NCBI GenBank assembly: GCA_012845835.1
Contig: JABAKD010000002.1
Location: 5,206,106 to 5,270,105 of the forward strand
Origin: Undaria pinnatifida
Taxonomy: Eukaryota; Sar; Phaeophyceae; Laminariales; Alariaceae
Length of the DNA stretch: 64,000 nt
Direction of reading: 5' to 3'
Part shown: positions 40,192 to 52,308 of the stretch, piece after piece
Layout of the letters: every line of letters starts with the position of its first letter
How positions within the stretch are numbered: the stretch's first letter is position 1
Notes under the pieces: model-generated
Seen by the model: the letters and a program-made list of their open reading frames with translations, nothing else
Database searches by the model: none
What the model was told of the DNA's origin: nothing
Translations under genes and position numbers: made by a program

Positions 40192-41010
40192 TGAATAAAT
40201 AGTATGCTGCTCTAGCTTTGGAGGCCCCTCCTAATTTAGAAGTAACGATTCCCTTCGAAGAGTGCTGCAGAGGTATAATACCCAAATTATAGCACGCCTC
40301 CATCAACAAACTTTTCTCTCTTCGGCAACTAAACGATCGGTCCTTGAACTAAAACGCAAAATAATGGCGAATCCCGACAAAACGTCACCGCATTTCCCGA
40401 CATTTTGAAATTCTGTTCAAAGTGTCCCCGTGTTTTGAAAAAAAAAAAAAATCCGTTTTTTGGTCACGTATACTGTCATCATTTTTCATTGGAAAATAAA
40501 TGTCTAAACACGATTCAAAGTTCGGCCTTTTTCTCTTGACAAATATCACAGCGTTTCGTGAAATAATGTCACGCTTTGACGTTTTTCGTGCTCCTTCGGC
40601 CCTGTGTCACAACAGCAGTGTGATGAGGGAAAATAACTACCCGGTATCATAGGTGAAAGAAAATGACGTTTGTTGTACAGCATGGAGGTCGACACAACAG
40701 AAAAATACAGACGTACGGTAGGTATGGGCAGCATAATAGTCCGGTGTGCTAGGTGACGATTCGATGGTTGTCCGCACCGCTGAGCTACACAGGACCCCGG
40801 GTCCTGTATTCACGACACACGCGCACTGCATGACGCCGCATAGAGTACAGGACACTATTAATATCATCTAGAGAGCAGACATTCACATTCAAGGTCTCGC
40901 AAGCAAGAAATCTTGGAGCCGTTACTACACTGAATTTAGTTTGTGTTTGAACAAACCCTTGTGGTAGGAAGTACTCCGCGGGTTTTGTAGAGGCTTTGTT
41001 ATTGAATCTT
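40192..41010. other. Intergenic, no supported gene
   Basis: AT-rich with short frames and an A run at 40437-40451. No feature is recognised. Confidence 0.4.
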
Positions 41011-41400
41011 AATTAATGGGAGGCGCGCGCGTGCGTGCGTGACCAGGGGGCACGTACTGGACATGTGTTTGAAAGAGCGGGCACGTGTTAGATAGGTTGA
41101 ACTCGCACCACTCCACTCAGTGAGGGAAACTTAAGGACATGACATACATACAACAAAAATCACTCACGCGTTCGACATCTGCGAGTGCCTTCTCTCACAG
41201 GTCCTACCAATAACATACTAACTACATTGGAGGCGTGCTCAATTAGGGTACAGGTACTGGACATAGGCTTGCGAGAGCGGGCACGTTCAAAGTTTAATTC
41301 TCGCACCACAAGGACAAGATACATGACAAGTCACTCTCGCATGTAAATACGATGCCTGGGAATGCCTTTTCTCACACGCAAATCCTTACCTATAATACGA
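41011..41400. repeat. Tandem duplication of about 200 bp
   Basis: GGAGGCG..., GTACTGGACATG.GTTTG..AGAGCGGGCACGT, CTCGCACCA, GGACA.GA and GCCTTCTCTCACA/GCCTTTTCTCACA occur in the same order at 41021-41200 and 41229-41380. There is no coding frame. Confidence 0.55.
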
Positions 41401-41600
41401 ACGTTTCCCTGCCGACTTTGTTTTTTCACTGAAAGCGCGAGGAGAGCGCGAGCTCGCAAAAACCGAAGATGAAAACCGACGAACAGCCGGGGAACGCCGA
41501 ACGAACACTCTGCGCGATAAAGAACCAAAACATGTGCCGGCAGGGGAGAGAAAGGACAGTACATCATCTATCTGTGTGATCACGGCTGGCTGTGGTTGTC
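41401..41600 (+). mobile_element. Degenerate SINE-2-like copy
   Basis: GAAAGCGCGAGGAGAGCGCGAG, CTCTGCGCGATAAAGAACC and GGGGAGAGAAAGGACAGTAC..GTGTGATCACGGC follow the order seen in the SINE-2 body (16375-16510). Strongly diverged. Confidence 0.4.
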
Positions 41601-42596
41601 ATTTAGACACATCGCCTACGTGTCGCCGGGTCCGAAAATCTGTGCGACATGGGCAATGGAAAGCAAATATGACGAGAAAAAAAAGAAGCAAATAACAAAA
41701 TAACCAAGACCTGTTACAAAACCGCGTTTGAACCCCTTCAGATACTCAAAATCCCTCCCTATACTAGCTTCAAGTGATGTAACCAAATCAGGTTTCCAGT
41801 TGTAAAAGCGTTAAACGTCCCTAGCCCTAACCCCAACACCAACCCTTTCGGGCGCTCGAGGTCGACAGGGGCGGTTCCGCGGCCCCGCCGCGTGTTTCGT
41901 ACCCTGGTAGGCGGTTCTTCAAAAATAACCAGCGGGTCCAAAAGGCATTAGGCCTCAACCACTCAGACACACGGTGTGCAGTCACGTATTTATTTTCATA
42001 CCGATAATGCGAATATAGGTGCTGTCCATTTCTTTATGAGTTCGAGCGGACTAGTCTACCACATCGTTATTGTCGTCCGTTACATCCGTTCCATTATTTT
42101 AAAAATCTTGTTTGCTGTCTCACTAGACAATACACTACACACGGCAGTGTAGTAGTTCTTGAAACCCTACACAACAAGCCAGACAGACTACTCCGAGTTA
42201 CAGCAGGAGAAATAGTTGCCATTGACATCCAATCAACGGTGTGCGTGGGTGTAGCACGACCCCAAAAAGCTTCATCACCCTAAATCCTAACTCCCAGCTA
42301 CATATATATCCCCGAAAGAGGCTCTCCAGTTGGGAACGGGTTTTAGCCCTTGTGTGGGCGTTCTTGCCATGGTGCGAGCATCCAGCGCGCGGCAGGTGCA
42401 AGCTATGATCGTGTGTTGACAGGCACTTATGCTTTGAAGTTCGACTGACTGGAAAACCGTCGTCGTCTAATCTATTAATAGCAACCCGGGTTGCTGTCGT
42501 GTGAAGGATGGCTACTACAATTTCCGTCGGTTTTTAAAAAAAGTTCGTCATTTTTTCCCTCTGAAGCCCCGAAAGCTCAGCGATATGCAGCGTATT
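41601..42596. other. Intergenic with family-E fragment
   Basis: Bases 41745-41830 carry family-E sequence on the minus strand (ACTTGAAGCTAGTATAGGGAGGG). The remainder shows no supported gene. Confidence 0.4.
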
Positions 42597-42785
42597 TTTT
42601 TTTTTCCTTCTTTTCTTCATCCTCGGGCGGATGGGGAAAAATAAAGCTTTAGCTCACCACATTTCCACGTATTTTCATACGCGTCGTGTGTCGATTTAAC
42701 TCAGTTGCTTTCGCAGCCCAACGCTAGCTGGCGCACCCTTTTGGTCCCATTGTAGGTATAGCGTAAGCTGTCCCTATCAGTGGTC
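42597..42785 (-). mobile_element. SINE-1 copy 4
   Basis: The T-rich end (42597-42617) then GGGCGGATGGGGAAAAATAAAGC, AGCTCACCACATTTCCACG, GTCGATTTAACTCAGTTGC, GCCCAACGCTAGCTGGCGC and CTGTCCCTATCAGTGGTC. It is nearly identical to copy 3. Confidence 0.75.
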
Positions 42786-43365
42786 TTCGTCTACGGATGC
42801 GTGTGTATGTCGACCCGGCCTGTCCCCTGAGGGTCGTAGCGTCATTATTACCAAAATAATGGTCAAACCGTCACACCTTTAGGCACATAAAAGTGTAGTC
42901 TAGTGTCCACAGGAGCATGTAAAATATACTACAGCAGTTTTGTACGTGTAAGAAAACGAGTACCATGCAGGCCGTGCTTCACAGGAATCACAAGATTCTA
43001 GGAAGCCATTGTTTAGTGCTGCAGCTATTAGACTATTGGCGTAGTGTAGTTGATGGAAAGCACGCTTTTTCACAGAACCAGCCTGCGTCAGCATCCCGCT
43101 TTCTTTTATAATAATAGTAAGGAGACTAGACTAGTCTAGTCAAAGATTTGAAAAAATCTTCTCAACACGTGTCTCAGCTGTGATTTCGAAAAATATATTA
43201 TCCTCTAGGTATGTACCTGCTGCATACAACACTAATACTCCTTCAACAACACCTTCCACGACAAGTTGTCAAGGTTCAACACACACATGCATGGCACGCA
43301 ATGTCCTCCGAGCGTACGCGGGTTCACCCAGCGATCCGCAATATCAATTAGCTACTATCAATAGC
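42786..43365. other. Intergenic, no supported gene
   Basis: No recognisable gene or repeat beyond a short ACTAGACTAGTCTAGT palindrome (about 43123-43140). Confidence 0.35.
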
Positions 43366-43640
43366 TCGAGCAGCGGCTAGCAGCGGCTAGCAGCCGCCTA
43401 GCAGCGGCCTAGCAGCGGCCTAGCAGCGGCCTAGCAGGGGCCTAGCAGCGGCCTAGCAGGTAGCAGCAGCAACGACGATTAACAGAGGCCAGAGGCTAGA
43501 GGCTAGAGGCTAGAGGCTAGAGGCTAGAGGCTGGCAACGGCTGGAGCCTAGAGACTAGCGGCGGCTGGGCGCTTGAGGCTAGCAGCGGCCAGAGGCTAGA
43601 GGCTACGATAGAGGCTTTCAGCGGGTACAGGCTAGAGGCT
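43366..43640. repeat. Minisatellites: 12-bp GCCTAGCAGCGG and 7-bp GAGGCTA
   Basis: About seven units of GCCTAGCAGCGG (with variants) span 43374-43460. Repeats of GAGGCTA span about 43488-43530, with scattered units to 43640. Non-coding. Confidence 0.7.
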
Positions 43641-44069
43641 GTTGTGGCAGCGGCTAAGGCTAGCTTGCAGTACAAACCGCGGGACGACATGGGGCATTGG
43701 ATTATAATAATAGACTGCGCCGGAAGCGAACAGGGAATACACTGCTGTACCCATCTATCATACCTGTGCTGAGTACCAGGTACCAGGTACCAAGTACCAC
43801 AGGCCACAGGTACTACAGTAGGTACCAGGTACACAACATTATTAGACTATCTATCAAGCGCGACACAAAAAGGGAGCACACACCAAGCACGGCATGTCAT
43901 GACATGTATGTACAGCTGGCGCACCTTTCCGTACAAAGACGACCTACTACTAGACTACTGCTGTAGACTACATATTGGAGACCTATCTACCACTCGACTC
44001 AGTATTCAACCTGCTTGTCTAATAGACTATACCTGATTCTGCTCGGCCAGCGCAAAGACGTTCCTACAC

Positions 44070-44480
44070 ACACCTGAAAGGGTCGAAGGATCCAGCGCGC
44101 ATGAGACTCATCACGACGTTGGCAGCAAAAGCACAGCAGTTGTGGGTTGGGTCTTCTTCTCTCGAGATCTTTTCTTCGCCTGTGTCGCACTATCGACTGC
44201 TGTGCTGGGAGAGAGCTGCTGTGGTGTTGTTGTGATGATGACGAATGTTGGGTTGGTTGCGGTTGTTGCTGCTCAGCTGGCGGTGTCGTTGTTGCAGCTC
44301 TGCTGTATGTTGTTGTGGGTCTGTGTTGTGTCTGGTGTGGCCGGCTTGTAGTGTGGGCAACACGCGTCGATGGTGGTTGAGCTTCTTTCGAGAAGCGGCT
44401 CACTACTGCTTGCTGCTGACGGTGGTTCGGCGGAAGAAAGAGGGAACCGACGAGCTGGCTCTTTTGTTCTTCATAAAAGA
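44070..44480 (+). repeat. Repeat R2, copy 3
   Basis: CACCTGAAAGGGTCGAAGGATCC, GCGCATGAGACTCATCACGA at the start and TTCGAGAAGCGGCTCA.. GACGAGCTGGCTC at the end. The middle is a TGTTG/GCTG-rich simple sequence expanded relative to copies 1 and 2. Bases 43780-43830 just upstream hold a GGTACCA repeat. Confidence 0.6.
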
Positions 44481-45760
44481 GAGAGGAACTACTAGACTAT
44501 GTGTACTAAAAAGTAGGGTACTGAAAAAACAAGACGGTCATGAAAAATCAAAACGTCCGCCTTCCAGAACAAGAAGAAAAAAAGGCGGTGCCGAAGACGA
44601 AGATATGCCAGCTCAGATATGCTGAACAAGGAACGTTGAAGTCTCGTTCGAGAACTGGAAACTTATTTCAGCGAGAGTCACGCAAATTTTCCCGGAATTT
44701 TCCGCAGTTTTGCCGGCTGCCTGGTAAATTTTTCTTCTTTCGTTCTGCGCTGGCCTCCTCAGGCACAGCGAACACACGACTCCGACAACCGCAGCAGGTA
44801 TGTGCGTCGTCGATCAAGCATCTGCCGCAAGCACCGCCCTGCACAATCACGGCCTTTTGCAAAGAGTTCAGCACGTGCATCCGTGCCGACCAGAGCGCGA
44901 CGACGCAAGCAAGCAGACGGAGTTGTCGAGGGCACAGACACATGAGTTCAATGTCGTCGAGCATTTTGTGTGACGATTTGATGTCCTTGCAGTTGTCTGC
45001 TTGGTATTACTTTCCACCTGGATACATTAGACTAAATACCAGAGCTCAGCTTGCAAACTAGATGAGGCTCCAAAATTCGTTGAAGTCACACTCACTGACG
45101 TCGTTAAATAAATTAACATAAAATAAAATACTTGATTTAGTCTAAACCTGGTACACGTGAGATCTTCTGATCTGTTCTCCCTCATCATCATGGCGGTTCC
45201 ATGCACCACCCACTCAACAGGGGTGATGAAACTAAGCCCCGTGTACGGGTTACCGTTCAGTAGTAGCGGGCCCTTTATAGTACCGGTGTACGCCACAGCA
45301 GATAATTCATGCACTATAACCGCAACCGGCACTACAGTAGTCCGCTTGTCGCTACTCCCTGGTTGTTCCTGCATATGTGCCAAGCGGTTTCCAAGGCACT
45401 GTAGCGGGCAACCGGCACTTTCAACTGGCACCGTCGAGGGATATTTACCGCACCCCGTTATTTTTCTCTTACCATGGGCACCCCCGCCCTCCTTCCTCGA
45501 GCCCCTCTACACGTCCACGTGCGCCGGAGCCCGCCTCGGCCTCGCGCTCGCCCGCGATCGCGAAGCGAAGCCGGGCGCTTCCGCCCCTGTTGAAAACACA
45601 CTCTAATCTTACCCCCTTTTTTTCCCCTCACTAGCCACCCCCACGCCGCGACAAACACGGGCCGGCGCGGCGCGAGGCGGTGCGTTTCCTGCTGTGTCGG
45701 CTCGATCCCTCATACATATACCCACTTCATAATCCGGGAATAACCCCCCCCCTGGGTTGA
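44481..45760. other. Intergenic with unassigned open frames
   Basis: Frames at 44540-45061 (plus) and on the opposite strand are open over 100 codons but recognise nothing. A GC-rich piece at 45500-45590 encodes TCAGARLGLALARDREAK.. before a stop at 45604 and has a coding-like codon pattern. It may be a captured exon, but I cannot assign it. Confidence 0.3.
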
Positions 45761-45960
45761 AAGTCCGCGAGCGGATCTTCGACAGACGCGCAGACGACGA
45801 CGACGATGACGACGACGCGTCCGACGGTTTCGAGTTTGATGAGCCCCGTCGTTGTGAAAAAATGTTGCAGCAAAAACATGGTTCCTCTATCATCGTAGCA
45901 CGGACGCGTGGTACACGATCTAAAGGTACTATTATATAGCACTTTTCGTCTGAAACGGTT
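45761..45960. mobile_element. F1 fragments with GAC repeat
   Basis: GAGCCCCGTCGTTGTGAAAA... CCTCTATCATCGTAGCACGGACGCG is a right F1 end. GCACTTTTCGTCTGAAACGGTTTGTGAATGACGGG just after begins a reversed one. A GACGACGACGATGAC simple repeat sits at 45793-45820. Confidence 0.5.
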
Positions 45961-46479
45961 TGTGAATGACGGGGGGCTTCTTACCCCAAAAGCGCATGGA
46001 TGGGGAGAGGGGTTCTGTCACGGTGATTGCGTCTCGCTCAAGATATCATTTTGTTTTTCGCCCGCACATTCAATTAACTGGGCGAGCAGAGCCGCAACAA
46101 AAGGCACCCCCCCTCTTTTTAAGCAAACGGGCCGCGCACGCTTGTACTACGAGCCAAAATATCAAAACCTAACACGCAGAGACTAGTGTTACGTGGGTTC
46201 TGTCTACAGCGGTTGGTTGTGGTCGCTCGAGGTACTTCTGCAAACCTTTTTTTTATGCACACCCATTTTACTGCTCTAATAATAAGCACAAACCCCTTTA
46301 ACCTCTATCAACCAACACCACACGTTTGCGTCGATACAAACCCATCGAAAAACCAAACAAACACAGAGGGTGGAGGTTCTGTCACGGCGATGGTCTGCCA
46401 CCCAAGACACATTTCGCTTTGCACCCATGATTGATTTATTCGACTGAGCACTACTAAAGAGACCAAGGCTGCGGTATAA
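45961..46479. other. Intergenic, no supported gene
   Basis: Short frames only. TTCTGTCACGG.GAT occurs twice (about 46011 and 46378), suggesting an old local duplication. Confidence 0.35.
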
Positions 46480-47030
46480 GGGGGGGGGGGGTCTACAGGG
46501 CGTTTTTTTCTTCGGCGCGGCTCGCGATTAACTTTCGCGAGCGGGGGGGTACCCCCATTTACTTGAAGCATTAAGCACGTGCGCGTGTGCTTTATTCGGT
46601 TTTGCGGCGATCACCGCCGCCATATCATGTGCATTTGCCATATCATTGCCGCGAAAACAAAGCAGCAAATGCACATGCAAGTGCGATCGTGGGTGAGTTA
46701 CGCGAGAGGGTTACTCGCTCGAGTGGCTCCCGCCAAGCCAAAACGAGAGCACCCCCCCCAATCGTAACCTTGGACCAAACAGCAACATCATGGACACGGT
46801 ACGGGGGGCCCCGGGTAGCCCAATGTTTACCTCCCCGGGTCCGAGGCAGTCGCGCGAGTGGGTCTGTACCCCTCACTGAAAAAATCTCATCTTTGTCTTG
46901 TGGCGATTTGTTTGGCGCAGCGAAGCTGAGACCATCCCTTTTCGTATTCACATATCGATATTTCTAAACAGTACGAAAGCCTATCAAAAGCGCGAGGAGA
47001 GGGGGGAGTCACTCGCGAAAGTGCCAACGG
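46480..47030 (+). mobile_element. F2 elements, copies 4 and 5
   Basis: The first (about 46480-46745) has GGGGGGTACCCCCATTTACTTG and GGTTACTCGCTCGAGTGGCTCC. The second (about 46838-47030) has CAGTCGCGCGAGTGGGTCTGTACCCCTCAC, GTTTGGCGCAGCGAAGC and GGAGTCACTCGCGAAAGTGCC. The two stand head to tail. Confidence 0.5.
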
Positions 47031-47299
47031 GCTGACTAGAGAAAGAGGCCCGAACAGCGTAATAACCCACCGCACCCCTTCTTGAGCAACGACCAAAAAC
47101 GTTTGTAAGCGCGGACAAACCCAAAACCGAAACAAAAAAACGCGGACGCAACAACAGCAGCAGTATCACTAAGAATAGCATATATATTAGGTGTAGCACC
47201 ATTTCCCTTCGGAGGGTGTTTGCTTGAGAAGCTCTAGATGTGCCTCCCCCAAAAATTGACCCTCGAGGGAAGAAAATGAAAGTGCAAAATCCAACGAAC

Positions 47300-48135
47300 A
47301 ATAATATCCCATGTCATACTAATAGGGAAGACAACGAACTTTTTATTTTTCTAGTTACAAACAACGAAAAATCCGGCTGTTTTGAAGACGAAATATACCC
47401 CCCCCCCCCCCTCCCCCCCCCCCCACCCCCCTGCACCCCCCCCCCCCAAAAAAAAAAAAGTTCGAACAATCCTATTGCATATTACAAATAATAGAAATAC
47501 AACGAAGGTTTCTTGTTTACGTTACTAACGACGAAAAACCCGGCAGTTGAAGACGAAAATCCCCCCCACCCCCCAACAAAAACAAAAAAAAGTTCGAACA
47601 ATCGTTGGCAAATGATAAATAGAAATGCAATGAAACGTTTTTGATAAAAAAAAGTAATTAATTAACAACGACAAATCCGGCATTTTATGGACGAAATATC
47701 CCCCGTCTTCCCCCCCCCCCCCCCAAAAAAAAAAAAGTTCGAACAAACCTATGGCACCTATCTATAGGACAACGAACATTGTTGTTTAAGTTGCTAACGA
47801 ACAACGAAAACTCCGGCATTTATTTTTCGTACGAACCCCCCAAAAAAAACAAAACAAAAACGTTCGAACTATCCTATGATGGCATATTGATAGAAATATA
47901 CCGGACGTTTTTGTTTGATAAGTTACTAACGACGAGAAATCCGGCATTTTAAGGACGAAATATCCCTCCTCCCCCCCCCCCCAAACAAAACAGTTGGAAC
48001 AAGCCTATTTATGACACATATTAATAGGAATACAACGAACATTGTTGTTTAAGTTGCTAACAACGAAAAATCCGGCATTTTTTTCGGACGAAAAATCCCC
48101 CCCCCCCCCCCCCCCCCCCCCTCCCCCGAAAAAAA
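47300..48135. repeat. Tandem array of about 130-bp units with poly-C/A core
   Basis: The word GTTCGAAC (one variant GTTGGAAC) recurs at 47460, 47592, 47737, 47862 and 47993, spacing 125-145 bp. Each unit has GACGAAATATCCC + C-run + A-run + GTTCGAACAA, then TAGAAATACAACGAA, TTGTTTAAGTT.CTAACGACGAAAAATCCGGCATTTT. The C-runs vary from about 8 to 25. Non-coding. Confidence 0.8.
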
Positions 48136-48264
48136 ACAAACATGAGTTTCGGACGACTTCGGGCTATAATAAACTCTAACGAAGCTGCCTGCCACACTCA
48201 GAAAAAAATAATCAAGTCAGCCAAAATGGGCTACCTGGTACCTAACCAAGCTTTATTATTAATC

Positions 48265-48572
48265 GTATTATTTCCTTTTTTCCCACACATTTACTTTCCA
48301 GCTTCTGGACAAGCCGTGGTCACGGGTGTCGTCCCTTCTCCCCCCCCGGTTCTTGCTTTCAGTTTTTATCGCGCACTGGGTTCAGCGATCCCACTGCTCA
48401 TCGATTTTTTATCGAGTGTTGCTAACTCAAGCGCTGGTGCTTTCCGCAAGTCAAGTTGTGCACAAGGAAAAGTCCCTACGAACTTATACGAGTATGCACT
48501 CGCGGGGACTCGAACTCACGAAACTGACCTATACCAGGCTCGAGGACAACGGGATACGCCACCGGGGCGACC
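48265..48572 (-). mobile_element. SINE-2 copy 2 (tRNA-like head)
   Basis: On the minus strand from 48572: GGTCGCCCCGGTGGCGTATCC, CCTCGAGCCTGGTATAGGTCAG, then GTGAGTTCGAGTCCCCGCG. The last resembles a polymerase III B box (GTTCGANTCC) and TGGCGTATCCCG an A box. The body ends GACACCCGTGACCACGGCTTGTCCAGAAGCTGGAAAGTA and an A-rich piece. It does not fold into a clean tRNA, so it is a tRNA-derived element rather than a gene. Confidence 0.65.
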
Positions 48573-50055
48573 CGATGTCTTATAGCACTCCCCAGCTCCT
48601 TGTTGCCTTGGGATACATTTTCGAGGCGATATCCTCCTCAAGAATATCCGTCAGGGGAGAGAGGGGAACGAGCAGCGAGATATCGACGGTATTCGTACGA
48701 TCTCTCTCGTCGAGATGATTACATCGATGCGTCGCTGGGCGCGAGTGGCGATGCACCGGTTGGTTGTCGAGGAATTTGGCGTTGAGATTAGCCCTCCGGG
48801 CGGGCGAGCGGGGGGGAGGGTACTCGTTTGTTGCTTGCCTTTTAGTCATTTGACCATTGGCCACGCATTCCTTTCGAGACGGAGCACCGTTCCCATTCCT
48901 AACAGAGACACCTCCAACGTTTGGGCGCTCATTACGTGTTATCCATATATATTACATAATAGCTTGCAAAGATGAGTTTCGACGAAATCTTCGATCTCAC
49001 AGCTGGAGTGTATTTTAATTTTTATAACAATAACTGTTTGCTTTTCCTATCTCCGCCCGGTTTCGCCGTCTGCGGCCATCATCCATCTCATAGGATAGCG
49101 ATCGTTTTCTCGCTACACTTTCTAGTCTACGAAACTCTTCCATGTCACATACGTCTAATTGCCTCATGTATGTGCTATCCTTTAACGCACCCCGTTCTTC
49201 CTGGTATATATATAGTCTAGTAAGCCATATTATCCTTCTACAAGTATGTGAGTCCTACTCTACATTGTTGTGCCATACGCGCATATATATAGGTGTAGCC
49301 ATGTCCTCATCCTCCCAAGTACTACTGGTTGATATCTTTTTCTTATTTCAGACGGAGGGGTTATACACCGCCATGTACGCATATACGGTGGTAGCACAGT
49401 TTCCGTTTTTTCGGCCACATATCCAGAAACCTCTGAAAAGAAAATGAGACAGTTAGTTGCCACGAAATCCACACGACAAACCGAACAAATGCAGGGAAAA
49501 AATATCAAAACCCGTACCACCAGGTAATTTACAAACCGGATAATATAATAGGTATTTATATAGTACACCAGGTGACACCCCCTGGCATATCAGGCATCAG
49601 ATTCTGGAAAAAAAATGTATACGAAGAAATTGTATGCCAAGAGTGCAAACTAAACGAAAACCGTGCCATCCACCATCCACCATTCTTCGTCCGTCATACC
49701 ATACCATACCCCATACCATGCGCCATACGTCCCAAATATTTCACTTGTTGTGTAAATCATACGACATGCAAAACAAACAAACACTACAAAAGTATTAACG
49801 AAAAAAAACACACGCGTGCACTGAGATCAAAACAAAACAAAAAACAAGAGACACAATAAAGAGCACGAATTTGCCCTATAATATTAATATAACGTCGTGA
49901 CAACAAAAAGAAAGCACAAAAGGAAAAGTAACCCCAATCAAGCAATCCTTTTTTAGCACGCGCACCGTGCAGAAGAAGAACCACAACAGTGTTACAAGAC
50001 AAAATGTCAGCAAAATCACATGTACCGCTGGTAATACAAAGTGCTATATAATATA
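48573..50055. other. Intergenic, AT-rich
   Basis: It holds a 66-bp segment (about 48963-49029) repeated at 50513-50580 (see findings) and a TACCATACC simple sequence near 49690-49725. No gene is supported. Confidence 0.4.
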
Positions 50056-50059
50056 TGAT

Positions 50060-50151
50060 GTATTATTTCCAAAAATGTCACATTTATCCCCTCGAAATAA
50101 TGTATAGTTTCCAGGCACATATTGAGCTGCCCCCCCCCCCCCCCCCGCCCC

Positions 50152-50182
<31 letters not shown>

Positions 50183-50390
50183 GCCCCCAATAATATACTG
50201 GTGCCAAAACCGTCAGATTTATCCCCTCGAAAGGATTTATAGCTTACATGCACAAATTGCCCCTTTCCCCCCCCCCCCCCCCGCCCCCCTCCAAACCCGC
50301 TCGCTTTTGATCAAAACCAGGCCCCCCTTTGCCTTCACAGCTGTCAGATTTTGTCCCCCTCAGAAACGGGTTTTATAGTTTCCGCGCACA
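50060..50390. repeat. Three tandem units of about 127 bp with C-runs
   Basis: TTTATCCCCTCGAAA.. (about 50089), TTTATCCCCTCGAAAGG (about 50218) and TTTTGTCCCCCTCAGAAACGG (about 50347) each precede TATAGTTTCC.GCACA or TATAGCTTACATGCACA. A C-run of up to about 50 nearly unbroken C lies at 50131-50187 and another at 50268-50290. Confidence 0.75.
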
Positions 50391-51115
50391 GACTGACTAA
50401 AATCATCCTGTTGACCCTGATAGCTACACTGTAGTTGTAAGGGGAGTCGCCGACCTATATCCTTAATGAGGACACACAACTCGTAATGCGCGCGATCGGA
50501 GTATCACACACAGCTTGCAAAGATGAGTTTCGACGAAATCTTCGATCTCACAGCTGGCGTGTATTTTAATTTTTATAATATATGACAAAAAAAGAAGAAG
50601 ATAGATGGTGAAGAAGAAAAAAACACTTACACACCACTCCATGGAGTGAGGGACACTCCAACAGAGCGTCATCGTTCGAATGGCCATACAAGTAAGTGCG
50701 GCGTCATACCAAAGGTCGGGGTGCAACAGCAAGTTTCTGAGCTTCTAAACGTAAGACAACTCAACATCTCGCACAAATTTCGCTACCTAGAAGAGCTATC
50801 GTTACACGCATCGCCCCCTCACCTGAGGGGTCCTGTTATTATGTGATGTTAAAGTGCACTGGAAAATGGTGCTGCAAACACTCGATAACCAACACCCCCC
50901 GCCCGCCCCCCCCCCTCCCCCCCCAAGAACAGAAAAAAATATACATATTGCAAAAAAACAAAAATGGCGTTCCGTCGATTTCGGGTTTATTTACGCCTTT
51001 ATTAACTGGAAACCCCTTTTAGAATAAATCAGACACCGAAAACAACCAAAACAATTTCGGATGCCTCCCTTTGTTTAGAATAAACACGATTGAAAAGGAA
51101 GGCAATGTTGTCATA
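50391..51115. other. Intergenic, no supported gene
   Basis: It contains the second copy of the 66-bp MSFDEIF segment and family-E scraps near 51000. No gene is supported. Confidence 0.4.
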
Positions 51116-51383
51116 GACGCGTGCTACGATAGAGAGGGGTGCACCACTTTTTTTTGGCTGAGGTTCTTCAACTCGGGAGCCTAAAGCCTCTCCCAAGACA
51201 CAGGTTTGGAGAAATCTAAAGTTGCTACACCGAATAAAATATCCCGTGTTAGCCAATCAATGTACACAGCGAGAATCATGCACAAAAAATTGTCAATTTC
51301 CGACGTTTTTGGGTTAAGGAGTGTCTTAAGTCATTCAGAAACCATTTCAGACACAACGTGCTACCTCTATCGCAGCATGCGTC
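51116..51383 (+). mobile_element. F1 element
   Basis: GACGCGTGCTACGATAGAGAGGGGTGCACC to GTGCTACCTCTATCGCAGCATGCGTC, with GAGGTTCTTCAACTCGGGAGC, ACACAGCGAGAATCATGCA and TTTCCGACGTTTTTGGGTTAAGGAG. Well preserved. Confidence 0.8.
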
Positions 51384-51950
51384 ATTACTTAACTTAATTG
51401 TTCATTTATTTTTCAAATTAATCGCTTAATTCATGAATCTATCTATGCGTGAATTCATTGATTCATTGATTGATTTTCGTTCGTTGATTCATGCGTTCAC
51501 TATTAGTTGGTTCATGAATTAATTCAGAGTCTCAGGTCAGAGGTCATATGGGGGAGCTTTCTCAACCATTGAGAGATCCACCAATCGTCTCTTTTGAAGA
51601 CAAGGTAACTGTCCTCGAGCGCTGGAGCGTTGATCGAGCTCGCATACTCGGAATAGATTACCTTGCTTGGCGGCACGTGCCCTCAAGTGAGCCGTGATCT
51701 GATCAGACGATAAAAGCAAACGAAAAAAACACACAAACGAAACAGATGAGCATCCGCGAAGATGAATGGACAGGATATTGGGGGGTCGGGGGTCGGGGGG
51801 GGGGGGTTCAGAAACAAGGATGGCGTGTCCTTGCTTCAAGGGGGCCGCATAAATAAACTGGAAAGTTAAAACAACAACGTTCACAGCCCAGGGCGGGCGT
51901 CCTAGAGACTTTACGAGTTCGAAAAAAACTGCTACATACACAACACGGCA
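51384..51950. other. Intergenic with ATTCATTGATT simple sequence
   Basis: GATTCATTGATT-type words occur at 51415-51525. Nothing else is supported. Confidence 0.4.
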
Positions 51951-52062
51951 GCAGCAGCTGTGGCAGCAACAGCAACAGCAACGGCAACAGCAGCGGCAAC
52001 AGCAACAGCAACAGCAACATCAACAGCAACAGCAACAGCAACAGCGACAGCAACAGCAACAT

Positions 52063-52105
<43 letters not shown>

Positions 52106-52106
52106 G

Positions 52107-52199
<93 letters not shown>

Positions 52200-52219
52200 A
52201 CAACAGCAACAGCAACAGC

Positions 52220-52308
<89 letters not shown>

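Noticed and set aside
43366-43640. CRISPR array
   Set aside because: The repeats are contiguous 7- and 12-bp minisatellite units without unique spacers, in a eukaryotic context.
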